Shown here: positions 1 through 8,735 of the stretch, one piece after another
Numbering within the stretch: the first letter of the stretch is position 1
Layout of the letters: each line of letters begins with the position of its first letter
NCBI RefSeq assembly: GCF_007829835.1
Contig: NZ_VIWP01000002.1
Coordinates: 930,001 to 994,000 of the forward strand
Source of the DNA: Neorhizobium alkalisoli
Lineage (GTDB): Bacteria > Pseudomonadota > Alphaproteobacteria > Rhizobiales > Rhizobiaceae
Direction of reading: 5' to 3'
DNA length: 64,000 bases
Made by a program: the position numbers and the translations under genes
The notes under the pieces: generated by a model
Database searches by the model: none
What the model saw: only the letters and a program-made list of their open reading frames with translations
Told to the model about the DNA's origin: nothing

Positions 1-739
1 GGGTGCGGGCGCCGCCGATCAGTTCGAGCTTGGTTTCCTTGCCATAACGGCGCTTCAGGACATCGCGCATGTCGCCGAGCCCGTCGATCAGGCCGAGATC
101 GAGGCCGCGCGTGCCGGTCCAGAACAGGCCGGAAAAGATCGTTGCATCCTCGGCCAGCCGGCTGCCACGGCGCAATTTCACCATATCGATGAAGACCTTG
201 TGGATGTCGAGCTGCAGCGTCTTCAGATATTCGATATCGCCTTCCTTTTCCGGCTGGAAGGGATCGAGGATCGCCTTGTTTTCGCCGGCGGTATAAACAC
301 GCCGTTCGACGCCGATCTTGCGCAACAGCTCCGGAAAACCGAAGCCGCCGGAGACGACGCCGATCGAGCCGACGATCGAGGTCGGGTCGGCAAAGATCTC
401 GTCACCGGCAAGCGCGATCATGTAGCCGCCGGAGGCTGCGACATCCTCGACGAAGATCAGGACCTTCTTGTCCTTCTCTTCCGCCAGCGCCCTTATGCGC
501 TGAAAAATCAGCCGCGACTGGACCGGAGAACCGCCCGGCGAATTGATGGAGATCGCAACGACCGGCGCGTCCTTCTTTGAAAAGGCCTTGTCCAGCATCG
601 GGGCGACGGAGGCGATGTTGAGCGTCTGCTTGAACTGGCTTCCACCGGCCATGATCGTGCCATGCAACCGAACCACGGGGATGGTCCCCCCCTTCTTGCG
701 AAACCGTTTGGGCAAAAGACGTTTTAGAAAGCTCATCAT
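1..739 (-). CDS. S49 family signal peptide peptidase (SppA/SohB-like), 3' end cut by window edge
   Basis: Partial: the gene reads leftward and its C-terminus lies outside the window. The 246 visible residues hold the S49 core. The Ser nucleophile is about S103 in an AASGGY motif and the Lys base about K155 in GENKAILDPF, the Ser/Lys dyad of the 36-kDa SppA class. There is no clear long N-terminal membrane helix. The family cleaves leftover signal peptides at the cytoplasmic membrane. The start at 739 (ATG ATG AGC) was chosen because the rival ATG at 743 is out of frame. It lies 87 bp downstream of the methyltransferase on the same strand, so co-transcription is possible. Confidence 0.9.
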   Translation of the reverse strand, partial: MMSFLKRLLPKRFRKKGGTIPVVRLHGTIMAGGSQFKQTLNIASVAPMLDKAFSKKDAPVVAISINSPGGSPVQSRLIFQRIRALAEEKDKKVLIFVEDVAASGGYMIALAGDEIFADPTSIVGSIGVVSGGFGFPELLRKIGVERRVYTAGENKAILDPFQPEKEGDIEYLKTLQLDIHKVFIDMVKLRRGSRLAEDATIFSGLFWTGTRGLDLGLIDGLGDMRDVLKRRYGKETKLELIGGART

Positions 740-826
740 CCATCCTGTCGAGATCATGTCCCCGCATTCGTGATGTAAGTTGTGGTGCATCAAACGCAAT
801 GGTGCGCTTGCCAAAAATCGCCGGTT

Positions 827-1606
827 TCAGCGGGTTTTGCGGGCGTAGGCGGCGCGGCCATTGTTGAAATCGTCGACATCGCTCGCGAATGTGTGACCAT
901 CGCCGCCATGGATGACGAGCGGCGCCCGCAGGTTGAGCCTTGCCCGTGAGCCCTTGATCGCCGTCACCAGAATGCGGGTGGCATTTTCGCCGGCACGCGG
1001 ATGCAGCGAGGTGATCTCGATACCGCCGAAACGCCTGCCGCAGGCGGCGATGATCTCGGCGATCGATTGCGGCCTTGCGATCAGCGACAATTGCCCACCG
1101 GGCTTCATGATGGCGCCGGCGGTGCGGATCCAGACTTCAAAGAGATTTTCGGTCATCGCATGCGCCTCGGCCTTCAGCGCGTCCGGCGTGCGGCGGTCTC
1201 CGGCATCGTTGAAGGGCGGGTTCATGATGACATGGTCGAAAACTTCGTCCTCAAGCCCGGCCGCAACACGCGCCTTGCCGGTGAGGCTCACATCTGCTTC
1301 CAGCACGTCGACGCGGTTGGCGAGGAACGCGTTTTCGGCGAGGTTCAGGGTGCGGTAGGCATAATCGACCATCAGCGGCGAGCGTTCGATCAGCAGCACC
1401 CGCGCTTCCGGCAGGCGGCTTGCGACCGCAAGGCCGGCGGCACCTGCTCCAGACCCGAGGTCTGCGACACGGATCAGTTGATCGTCGGCGACCAGCGAGG
1501 CGAGCAGCATCGCATCCACGCCCGAGCGATGCCCGCCGCCCTTGGGCTGAACGAGGTGGAAACGGCCACGATGAAAAGCGTCGATCGTATGGTCGGATGA
1601 TGTCAT
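827..1606 (-). CDS. TrmN6-like tRNA (adenine-N6)-methyltransferase
   Basis: 259 residues. The class I SAM-binding loop is DLGSGAGAAGLAVA (about residues 49-62) and the N6-adenine methylase motif is NPPFND (about 129-134). Both match the COG4123 family, whose E. coli member methylates A37 of tRNA1(Val). The N-terminal DAFHRGRF...QPKGGGHRSG segment is the usual substrate-side entry of this family. The tRNA target here is inferred from family only; other small-molecule or RNA N6-methylases share the fold. Reads toward the S49 peptidase gene. Confidence 0.8.
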   Translation of the reverse strand: MTSSDHTIDAFHRGRFHLVQPKGGGHRSGVDAMLLASLVADDQLIRVADLGSGAGAAGLAVASRLPEARVLLIERSPLMVDYAYRTLNLAENAFLANRVDVLEADVSLTGKARVAAGLEDEVFDHVIMNPPFNDAGDRRTPDALKAEAHAMTENLFEVWIRTAGAIMKPGGQLSLIARPQSIAEIIAACGRRFGGIEITSLHPRAGENATRILVTAIKGSRARLNLRAPLVIHGGDGHTFASDVDDFNNGRAAYARKTR

Positions 1607-1637
1607 GCGATCTGCCGTCGGGCGTCGGCGCCGGCCA

Positions 1638-1793
1638 GCCCCCCTCTGCCCTGCCGGGCATCTCCCCCACGAGGGGGGAGATCGGCAAGCGGCTTGCGCT
1701 CGACAATCTCTGAACTTGCAGTTGGAACGGTGCAGGCAACCCCAGCAGATCTCCCCACCCGTGGGGGAGATGCCCGGCAGGGCAGAGGGGGGC
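1638..1793. repeat. RIME-like inverted repeat element (two arms of about 45 bp)
   Basis: A perfect 33-nt inverted repeat lies at 1638-1670 and 1761-1793, containing the core CTGCCCTGCCGGGCATCTCC. Imperfect complementarity continues inward (gagggggagatc-like), so each arm is about 45 bp and can also fold on itself through its C-run/G-run. The sequence resembles the Rhizobium-specific intergenic mosaic elements. It fills the gap between the minus-strand TrmN6-like gene and the DUF2007 gene, and holds no convincing ORF. Confidence 0.75.
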
Positions 1794-1853
1794 GAGCCGC
1801 GAAAGCCGCGATTGTTTGGCGCGTCACCACCATGTCGATCCTACCGACCGCAA

Positions 1854-2078
1854 TCACGGCAGTTTCAGCTCCGCCTCGAGCCCGGCATCGATCAGGATCC
1901 GACGCGCCTGGTCGGCCCTGTCCGTCTCCACCAGAAACCGTCGCGGCAGCAGGCCGAGCGAGCCTTCGAGCACGCTCATCGACTGATCCGCCACCATCGC
2001 ATGGATGCCGGCATCCTTCATCAGGCTCGTCGCCAGTGACAGGATAACAACATCGTTAGTGCGGATAAGCTCTTTCAT
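1854..2078 (-). CDS. DUF2007 family small protein
   Basis: 74 residues beginning MKELIRTNDVV. It fits the DUF2007 'putative signal transducing' family: a short alpha/beta protein with LMKDAGI and a closing VETDRADQARRIL helix, resembling the small domain fused to or encoded near other enzymes. Function is unknown. The start at 2078 is preferred over the upstream 2114 because an AAAGGGA stretch precedes it, though at a rather long spacing. It is divergent from the polyprenyl synthase gene across a 105-bp promoter region. Confidence 0.7.
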   Translation of the reverse strand: MKELIRTNDVVILSLATSLMKDAGIHAMVADQSMSVLEGSLGLLPRRFLVETDRADQARRILIDAGLEAELKLP

Positions 2079-2183
2079 GGTCGAGAAACGTCCCTTTATG
2101 CTGCAATCGCGCAAAATGCCCTTGCCGCGATATCCCGCTCTTTACTATGGTCATCCGCAGAATTTTGATAGGGAGTCCTCACG

Positions 2184-3200
2184 TTGGGCGTCGTAATACC
2201 GCTTGAAGAAGGCAAAAACAAATCTGCGTCCGTGAAGCCGCTGGTGGATCTTACCAAGGCGGATATGGAGCGGGTCAACCAGTTGATCCTGTCCAGGGCC
2301 GGTTCAGACGTGCAGATGATCCCTGAAGTCGCCAACCACCTCATCTCGTCCGGCGGCAAGCGCCTGCGCCCGATGTTGACGCTCGCCTCCGCCGCCCTGT
2401 TCGGTTACCAGGGCGAAGGCCATGTCAAACTCGCGACCTCGGTCGAGTTCATGCACACCGCCACGCTCCTGCATGATGACGTGGTCGACGAAAGCGATCT
2501 GCGCCGCGGCAAGTCCACCGCCCGGATGATCTGGGGCAACCAGGCGAGCGTCCTGGTCGGCGATTTTCTGCTCGGTCAGGCCTTCAAGATGATGGTCGAT
2601 GTCGGTTCGCTGGAAGCACTGGACGTGCTCGCGACCGCAGCTTCCGTCATTGCCGAAGGCGAGGTTCTGCAGCTTTCCGTCGCCAAGAACATGGAAACGA
2701 CCGAGGACGACTATCTCTCGGTCATTCGCGCCAAGACGGCGGCTCTGTTTGCTGCTGCTGCCGAAGTCGGCCCGATCATCGCCAATGCCGATAAGGGTCA
2801 GCGCGCGGCGCTCAAATCCTACGGCCTCAATCTCGGATACGCCTTCCAGCTGGTCGACGATGCGCTCGATTATGGCGGCAAGGCTTCCGAGCTCGGCAAG
2901 AATGTCGGCGACGATTTTCGCGAAGGCAAGATCACCCTGCCGGTGATCCTTGCCTATCGTCGCGGCACGGAGGACGAACGCGCCTTCTGGCGCAAGGCGA
3001 TCGAACAGGGCGAGAGCACCGAGGTAAACCTCGAAAAGGCGCTTGGCCTGATCAACAAATACGGCGCGCTGTCCGACACGATCGCCCGCGCGCTGCATTA
3101 CGGCACGATCGCCCGCGATGCGCTGGCGCCGCTGCCCTCCTCGCCGCTCAAGGCCGCCCTGCTCGAAGTCATCGACTTCTCGATCCAGCGCGTCAACTGA
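2184..3200 (+). CDS. ispB: Polyprenyl (octaprenyl-type) diphosphate synthase
   Basis: 338 residues. Makes the long isoprenoid diphosphate used for the ubiquinone side chain by adding isopentenyl diphosphate units to an allylic primer. The first Asp-rich motif is LLHDDVVDESDLRRG (about residues 96-110) and the second is FQLVDDALDYGG (about 221-232); GGKRLRP near residue 52 binds diphosphate. The start is TTG at 2184, preceded by GGGAG at 2171. Product chain length cannot be read from the sequence; decaprenyl is common in rhizobia. Confidence 0.9.
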   Translation: MGVVIPLEEGKNKSASVKPLVDLTKADMERVNQLILSRAGSDVQMIPEVANHLISSGGKRLRPMLTLASAALFGYQGEGHVKLATSVEFMHTATLLHDDVVDESDLRRGKSTARMIWGNQASVLVGDFLLGQAFKMMVDVGSLEALDVLATAASVIAEGEVLQLSVAKNMETTEDDYLSVIRAKTAALFAAAAEVGPIIANADKGQRAALKSYGLNLGYAFQLVDDALDYGGKASELGKNVGDDFREGKITLPVILAYRRGTEDERAFWRKAIEQGESTEVNLEKALGLINKYGALSDTIARALHYGTIARDALAPLPSSPLKAALLEVIDFSIQRVN

Positions 3201-3366
3201 CGTCCGGCGTCCGCTCTAACGAAGGTTTGACCGGCATCGCACCCTTGCGATGCCGGAGATTTCCTTGCGGACCTGCTCCAAAAAAGCCATTCTGTTGTGA
3301 ATGAATCGGCGCAGATGGGGCCTTGTGATGGCGTTCCATCTCGCTCTTACGAAAGGCATACCCTTC

Positions 3367-5202
3367 ATGCGGCAGAGATCCAGCCTCCTTCTGCTCTCCA
3401 GCGCGGCTCTTTCCATGGTTCTTGCCTTTGGCAACCTGGCACAGGCGGCAACTGCCGAACCCCGCCCCACCGCCGAGAAGCCGGTCACCTTTACCGCCGG
3501 CGACGTGAAGTCCTTCTCCGGCGCGTTCCTTGCTGCCCGCACCGCCGATGTGGACCACGATTATACGAATGCGATCGCGCTTTATCGCAAGGCGCTCGGT
3601 TTCGATCCGGCCAATCTGGAAATCCGCGAAAGGCTGATGGTCTCGCTGTTCCTGAACGGCGATTTTGACGGCGGCCTGAAGGAAGCCGATGCGCTGAAGG
3701 ACGATTCCTCCGTCGATCGCATCACCAAGATCGTCCGCGGTCTTGCCGCCATCAAGGATCGGAAGTTCGACAGCGCCAAAAAAATCCTGTCCTATAACGG
3801 CCCGAACGATCTCGACAAGCTGACCCATCAGCTGCTGGTCGGCTGGGCGGATGTTGGTGCCGGCAAGGGCAAGCAGGCAATTGCAACGCTCGGCTCGGTC
3901 AAGGGGCCGGACTGGTTCAAGGTCTTCACCGATTACCATATCGGCGCGATGGCGCTGGTTGCCGGCGATATCAATACCGCCCGCCAGAAGCTGAACGATG
4001 CCGTGACAAACCGCGAAGCCGTGGCCACCGCGCCCGACACGTTCATGCGCGCCGTCATGGCGCTGGCACGACTGGAAGCCAATGCCGGCAATAAGCAGAA
4101 GGCGCTCGACGCGATTTCCGTCGCCGACCAGCTGATCAACAATTACGCGCCGCTCAAGGCCCTGCGCCAGAGCATCGAAAAGGGCGAAAAGCCTGCCCAG
4201 CAGATTACCAACGCCTCGGAAGGCGCTGCCGGTGTGCTCTTCTCCATCGGCGGTGCGCTGAACCGTCAGGGTGCCGAGGACATGGTGGCGCTCTACCTGC
4301 AGATCTCACATGCGCTCGACCCGAAGAGCGCCGATACGCTGATCCTGCTCGGCGGCATTGCCGAAAAGCTGGAACAGCCGGAACGCGCCATCGAATTCTA
4401 CGGCAAGGTGCCGGAAGATTCGCCGATGCGCCGGATTTCCGAGCTGCAGCTCGGCGTCACCCTGTCGGATACCGGCAAGATCGATGAGGCCAAGCGGCAC
4501 CTGAAGGAACTGATCGATTCCGACCCGAGCGACCTGCGCAGCTATATCGCTTATGGCAGCGTGCTTTCGGAATCCAAGGACTACAAAGCCATGGCGGAGA
4601 ATTACGACAAGGCCGTCGAGGTGATCGGTTCGTTGCCAAAGCCGAGTGACTGGTCGATTTTCTTCCAGCGCGGCATTGCCTATGAGCGCCTGAAGCAGTG
4701 GGACAAGTCCGAGCCGAATTTCCGCAAAGCGCTGGAACTGAACCCGGACCAGCCGCAGGTTCTGAACTATCTCGGTTATTCGCTCGTCGACATGAATCTC
4801 AATCTCGACGAGGGCCTCAACATGATCAAGAAGGCCGTCGATGCGAAGCCGGATGACGGCTATATCGTCGACTCGCTTGGCTGGGCCTATTTCCGCATGG
4901 GCAAGTTCGATGATTCCGTCACCGAACTGGAGCGCGCCGTGCAGCTGCGTGCAGGCGATGCAACGATCAACGACCATCTGGGCGACGCCTATTGGCGCGT
5001 CGGCCGCAAGCTGGAAGCCGTCTACCAGTGGAACCGGGCGCTGATCTCCGAAGGCGAGGACGTCAACAAGGAACGCGTCAAGGAAAAGATCGCGAACGGT
5101 CTGGCCCCGCTCGACAACAACCCGTCCACGGCGGATCGCGGCCAGGCGGATCCTGTTCAGCCAGCCCCGCCTGCCCCGGCCAATCCCGACAAGAAATCCT
5201 GA
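3367..5202 (+). CDS. Exported tetratricopeptide repeat (TPR) protein
   Basis: 611 residues from the ATG at 3367, chosen because it opens directly with a signal peptide (MRQRSSLLLLSSAALSMVLA, cleavage near AQAA) and has AAAGG upstream; starts at 3301 or 3328 would bury that signal. The mature protein is helical with many TPR units, clearest in the second half (PNFRKALELNPDQPQVLNYL; DSLGWAYFRMGKFDDSVTEL), and a Pro-rich tail. Likely periplasmic or membrane-attached scaffold; no enzymatic motif. Only 6 bp separate it from ispE, so they are very probably one transcript. Confidence 0.85.
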   Translation: MRQRSSLLLLSSAALSMVLAFGNLAQAATAEPRPTAEKPVTFTAGDVKSFSGAFLAARTADVDHDYTNAIALYRKALGFDPANLEIRERLMVSLFLNGDFDGGLKEADALKDDSSVDRITKIVRGLAAIKDRKFDSAKKILSYNGPNDLDKLTHQLLVGWADVGAGKGKQAIATLGSVKGPDWFKVFTDYHIGAMALVAGDINTARQKLNDAVTNREAVATAPDTFMRAVMALARLEANAGNKQKALDAISVADQLINNYAPLKALRQSIEKGEKPAQQITNASEGAAGVLFSIGGALNRQGAEDMVALYLQISHALDPKSADTLILLGGIAEKLEQPERAIEFYGKVPEDSPMRRISELQLGVTLSDTGKIDEAKRHLKELIDSDPSDLRSYIAYGSVLSESKDYKAMAENYDKAVEVIGSLPKPSDWSIFFQRGIAYERLKQWDKSEPNFRKALELNPDQPQVLNYLGYSLVDMNLNLDEGLNMIKKAVDAKPDDGYIVDSLGWAYFRMGKFDDSVTELERAVQLRAGDATINDHLGDAYWRVGRKLEAVYQWNRALISEGEDVNKERVKEKIANGLAPLDNNPSTADRGQADPVQPAPPAPANPDKKS

Positions 5203-5208
5203 CGGGCG

Positions 5209-6126
5209 ATGTTCGCCGACATGATCCTTGAGGCCGAAGGCTTCGCCGAACAGGCGGAGCTTTTCGAGCTGGCGCCTGCCAAGATCAATCTTGCCCTGCA
5301 TGTGGTCGGTCGTCGTGACGACGGTTATCACCTTCTGGAAAGCATCGTGACCTTCGCGGATCGCGGTGACAGGCTTGCCTTTTCCGCGGCCGAGACGGAC
5401 CGCTTCACGCTTTCCGGCCGGTTTTCTCCGCTGCTCGGCGATGCCGAGGCCGCTGACGGCAACAATCTCGTGCTGAAGGCACGCGACAGGCTGCGGCAGT
5501 TGCTGCGCAACAAGGGTCAGGCAGCGCCACCCGTTGCAATCCATCTCGAAAAGAACCTGCCGGTTGCGGCTGGCATCGGTGGCGGATCCGCGGATGCTGC
5601 TGCTGCTCTGCGCGGCCTCGTGCGCCTGTGGGGCGCCGAGGTGAGCGAGAACGAACTGGGCGAACTGGGTCTATCTCTCGGTGCGGACGTGCCGATGTGC
5701 ATTCGTGGCGAGGCGCTGATGGCCAAGGGGATCGGCGAAGAGCTGACGGCTCTTAGCTCCCTGCCCTCGCTCTCGCTCGTGCTCGGCAATCCGCTGATCG
5801 GCGTTTCCACGCCCGATATCTTTCGACGGCTTTCGAACCGGGAAAACCCGCCGATCGTCGAACAGGGCGACAACTGGCTCGCCTATCTCAAGACGCTGCG
5901 CAACGACCTCGAACCGCCCGCCCGCTCGCTGGTGCGCGAGATCGACGAAATTTCCAACCTGATCGGCGCGGAGGGCGCGAGCCTCGTGCGCATGTCGGGT
6001 TCCGGCGCCACCTGTTTTGGGATCTTTTCCTCGAAGGCGCAGGCCGAGACGGCGGCGGCAAACCTTTCCAGCCGCCGGCCGGACTGGTATTTCCAGGCGG
6101 TCCAGACAGTCGGAGCCAAGATATGA
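5209..6126 (+). CDS. ispE: 4-diphosphocytidyl-2-C-methyl-D-erythritol kinase
   Basis: 305 residues. ATP-dependent 2-phosphorylation of CDP-methylerythritol in the MEP route to isoprenoids. The GHMP kinase hallmarks are PAKINL (residues 23-28), the ATP loop GIGGGSADAAAAL (about 122-134) and the C-terminal SGSGATCFGIF. An in-frame ATG at 5221 is an alternative start. Its TGA overlaps the ATG of moaB by 4 nt (ATGA), indicating translational coupling. Together with the prenyl synthase upstream it forms an isoprenoid theme. Confidence 0.95.
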   Translation: MFADMILEAEGFAEQAELFELAPAKINLALHVVGRRDDGYHLLESIVTFADRGDRLAFSAAETDRFTLSGRFSPLLGDAEAADGNNLVLKARDRLRQLLRNKGQAAPPVAIHLEKNLPVAAGIGGGSADAAAALRGLVRLWGAEVSENELGELGLSLGADVPMCIRGEALMAKGIGEELTALSSLPSLSLVLGNPLIGVSTPDIFRRLSNRENPPIVEQGDNWLAYLKTLRNDLEPPARSLVREIDEISNLIGAEGASLVRMSGSGATCFGIFSSKAQAETAAANLSSRRPDWYFQAVQTVGAKI

Positions 6127-6671
6127 GCCGGATCGACGAGACACGTGCCTTCATTCCCATCGGCATTGCGGTGCTGACCGTATCGGATACGCGCACGCTC
6201 GCCGATGACAAATCCGGCGATACGCTCGTGGCCCGGATCACCGATGCCGGGCACAGGCTTGCCGCCCGCGCGATCGTGCCTGATGACAAGGAGCGCATTG
6301 CGGGTCAGGTGCGTGAATGGACGCTCGATCCCGAAATCGACGTCGTCATCACCACCGGCGGCACGGGCTTTACCGGCCGCGACGTGACGCCGGAAGCGCT
6401 GGAGCCGCTGTTCGAAAAGCGCATGGACGGCTTTTCGGAAGTGTTTCACCGGATTTCCTATGACAAGATCGGCACGTCGACGATCCAGTCGCGCGCCACC
6501 GGCGGCGTTGCCAATGCCACATTCATCTTCGTGCTGCCCGGCTCGCCCGGTGCCTGCAAGGATGCCTGGGACGGGATATTGAAGGCGCAGCTCGACTATC
6601 GCCACATGCCCTGCAATTTCATCGAGATCATGCCGCGGCTGGACGAACATTTGCGGCGCGGCGGCGCCTGA
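6123..6671 (+). CDS. moaB: Molybdenum cofactor biosynthesis protein B
   Basis: 182 residues of the MoaB/MogA fold, which binds molybdopterin and in many bacteria adenylylates it before Mo insertion. The diagnostic segments are LTVSDTRTLADDKSGD near the N-terminus, TTGGTGFTGRDVTPEAL (about residues 76-92) and LPGSPGACKDAWDGIL (about 139-154). The start codon overlaps the ispE stop. No other moa gene is in the window, so it is separated from the rest of the pathway. Confidence 0.93.
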   Translation: MSRIDETRAFIPIGIAVLTVSDTRTLADDKSGDTLVARITDAGHRLAARAIVPDDKERIAGQVREWTLDPEIDVVITTGGTGFTGRDVTPEALEPLFEKRMDGFSEVFHRISYDKIGTSTIQSRATGGVANATFIFVLPGSPGACKDAWDGILKAQLDYRHMPCNFIEIMPRLDEHLRRGGA

Positions 6672-6686
6672 GCCTCGGCTTCAAGA

Positions 6687-7202
6687 CTAGCGTGCCGCGA
6701 CGACCCAGGCCGGAACGATCTCGCTCGAAAGCTTCAATCCCTTGAGACCGCGTGCCAGTCCGGCGAGATCCATGCCGGAGCGTGCCAGCGCGATCGCCTG
6801 CCCCTTTGGCAACAGCAGCCCGTTTTCAAGCGGCGGCACACTGCGCACGAGCCGTTTGAAAAGTGCCTTCCTGTATGTGCGGGACGGCGCGAAACGGGCC
6901 GGTGAGCGGCCGAGCGCGATATATTCCATCACCGCGTCGATCCAGCCCGCCTGAGGCCTCGCACCCGCCTCTATCAGCAGCAGCCATTCGCCACGGGCAC
7001 TGGCCACGATATCCTTGATGTCCCAATCGACATGAAAACGGCAGCCGGCCGCATCGGCGACACGCGACGAGCCATCCTGCGACCCATGATCGAGAATGAT
7101 CACGTCGCTGACCAGACCTTCCACGGCCCCCGAAACGAGAACCGAAAGCGTCTGCGCCAATTCGGATTCCTGATCGCGGCATTCCATCAAGACAGTGAGC
7201 AT
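6687..7202 (-). CDS. Small family-2-like glycosyltransferase
   Basis: 171 residues from the ATG at 7202; a GTG at 7211 would add three residues and neither has a strong ribosome site. The GT-A fold entry is visible: MLTVLMECRDQESELAQTL, then VSDVIILDHGSQDGSSRVADAAG. It is much shorter than typical GT2 enzymes, and the expected DxD is poorly matched (LLLIEAGARPQAGW takes that place), so catalytic activity is uncertain. It converges on moaB with a 15-bp gap. Confidence 0.6.
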   Translation of the reverse strand: MLTVLMECRDQESELAQTLSVLVSGAVEGLVSDVIILDHGSQDGSSRVADAAGCRFHVDWDIKDIVASARGEWLLLIEAGARPQAGWIDAVMEYIALGRSPARFAPSRTYRKALFKRLVRSVPPLENGLLLPKGQAIALARSGMDLAGLARGLKGLKLSSEIVPAWVVAAR

Positions 7203-7325
7203 TTGCCACACTTAGAGCCATTCCTTTGCAAAGGAAAGCAATTCGGCCGACACGCGCTTGCCTTGGTAAAGAGGATTGGTGAACGGCGTCATCCACAGGT
7301 TCTCCACAGCTTGTTCCGCAATTTT

Positions 7326-7340
7326 GTTCTTGCAATGTTC
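7326..7340 (+). promoter_or_regulatory. LexA (SOS) box, GTTC-N7-GTTC
   Basis: GTTC at 7326-7329 and GTTC at 7337-7340 are separated by exactly 7 nt; on the other strand it reads GAACATTGCAAGAACA, matching the direct-repeat LexA operator of alphaproteobacteria (GAAC-N7-GAAC). It sits 60 bp upstream of the ATG of the radical SAM gene, where a LexA-repressed promoter would be. A chance match cannot be excluded from one 8-base core. Confidence 0.55.
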
Positions 7341-7400
7341 TCATTCCTGATCTAGGAATATAGTCATCACGAACGGGAAATTCCCCGTCAGGAGTGTTCC

Positions 7401-8558
7401 ATGACCGAGCTGTCTCATTTGCAGCAGGCCGCTTTTGCGCCTGCGCATACGGCAGATATTGCCGATGCACTGGTAAAGTCGTCAGGTCTGCGGATCGATA
7501 TCGACCGCCGTCGCGGCCGTGCAGCCGGGCTCAACCCGAGCGGCCGGTTCGAAGCGGAACGCCGCGAGGCCTTCGATGACGGCTGGCAGACGCTGGAAGA
7601 GCTGGAACCCTTCAAGACCGAAGTGCAGGTGGAAAAGCCGCGCACGGCCATTACCCGCAATGACAGTCCCGATATCGGCTTCGACCGTTCGATCAATCCA
7701 TATCGGGGCTGCGAGCATGGTTGCATCTACTGCTTTGCCCGCCCGACACACAGTTTCATGGGCCTGTCTCCGGGTCTCGATTTTGAATCGAAACTGTTTG
7801 CCAAGCCGGACGTGCCGAAACTGCTGGAGCGCGAGCTGAGCCGGCCGGACTACAAGGTGCGGGCGATCGCGATCGGCACCAATACCGATCCCTATCAGCC
7901 GCTGGAGCGGGAATGGCGCATCATGCGGCAGATCCTTGAGGTTCTGCACAAGGCCAATCATCCAGTGGCGATCGTCACCAAGTCGGCACTCATCATGCGC
8001 GATATCGACATTCTCGCCGACATGGCCTCCAAGGGGCTGGCAAAGGTCGGGATTTCGGTGACGACGCTGGACCGAAAGCTGGCCCGCACGATGGAGCCCC
8101 GCGCGGCGACGCCGACGAAGCGGCTGGAAGCGATCAAGGCGTTGACCGATGCCGGCATTCCGACCGCCGTCATGGCCTCGCCGATCATTCCGGCGCTGAA
8201 CGACCACGAGATCGAGCGCATTCTGGAAGCCGGTCATGCGGCGGGCGCGACGGAGGCGAGCTATGTTCTGCTGCGTCTGCCGCTGGAAGTCAGCCCCCTC
8301 TTCAAGGACTGGCTGCTGCAGCACTATCCGAACCGATACCGGCATGTGATGTCGCTGGTGCGCTCCATGCGCGGCGGCAAGGATTACGATGCTGAATTCG
8401 GCAAGCGCATGAAGGGCGCCGGTCCCTATGCCTGGCAGATCGGCCGGCGTTTCGAGATGGCGACCAAGCGACTCGGCATGACACGCCGTGGCTTTCCGCT
8501 GCGGGACGATATTTTCCTGCGCCCGAACGGAGCAGGTATCCAGCTGTCGCTGCTCTGA
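7401..8558 (+). CDS. PA0069-type radical SAM protein (spore photoproduct lyase-like)
   Basis: 385 residues. The radical SAM cluster motif is CEHGCIYC (C-x3-C-x2-C, about residues 104-111), preceded by NPYRGC and followed by ARPTHSFMG, as in the PA0069/Rv2578c branch related to spore photoproduct lyase (SplB). Such proteins bind a 4Fe-4S cluster and cleave SAM reductively; the substrate of this branch is not established. The start at 7401 has a well-placed AGGAGT. The upstream SOS box suggests a DNA-damage role (inference). Monocistronic, with RNase HII 177 bp downstream. Confidence 0.85.
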   Translation: MTELSHLQQAAFAPAHTADIADALVKSSGLRIDIDRRRGRAAGLNPSGRFEAERREAFDDGWQTLEELEPFKTEVQVEKPRTAITRNDSPDIGFDRSINPYRGCEHGCIYCFARPTHSFMGLSPGLDFESKLFAKPDVPKLLERELSRPDYKVRAIAIGTNTDPYQPLEREWRIMRQILEVLHKANHPVAIVTKSALIMRDIDILADMASKGLAKVGISVTTLDRKLARTMEPRAATPTKRLEAIKALTDAGIPTAVMASPIIPALNDHEIERILEAGHAAGATEASYVLLRLPLEVSPLFKDWLLQHYPNRYRHVMSLVRSMRGGKDYDAEFGKRMKGAGPYAWQIGRRFEMATKRLGMTRRGFPLRDDIFLRPNGAGIQLSLL

Positions 8559-8735
8559 AGGTCAAAGAGCACTTGGCGTCAGTCAAAAAATTCTTCGACA
8601 CGATCCCCGCCTCATGCGTGTCGAAGTAACCCGGCCTCATCCTGGCTTCCGAAGCTTTCGGCCAGGGTGGATAGCGACGCCGCAATCGCTGGTCCGGGGT
8701 TGCAGGAGATCGGGCCGGCGTGCGAGGTTGCCGCC

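Noticed and set aside
7289..7310. Two TCCACAG words resembling DnaA boxes
   Set aside because: They match only part of the DnaA consensus, there are just two, and no replication gene is nearby.
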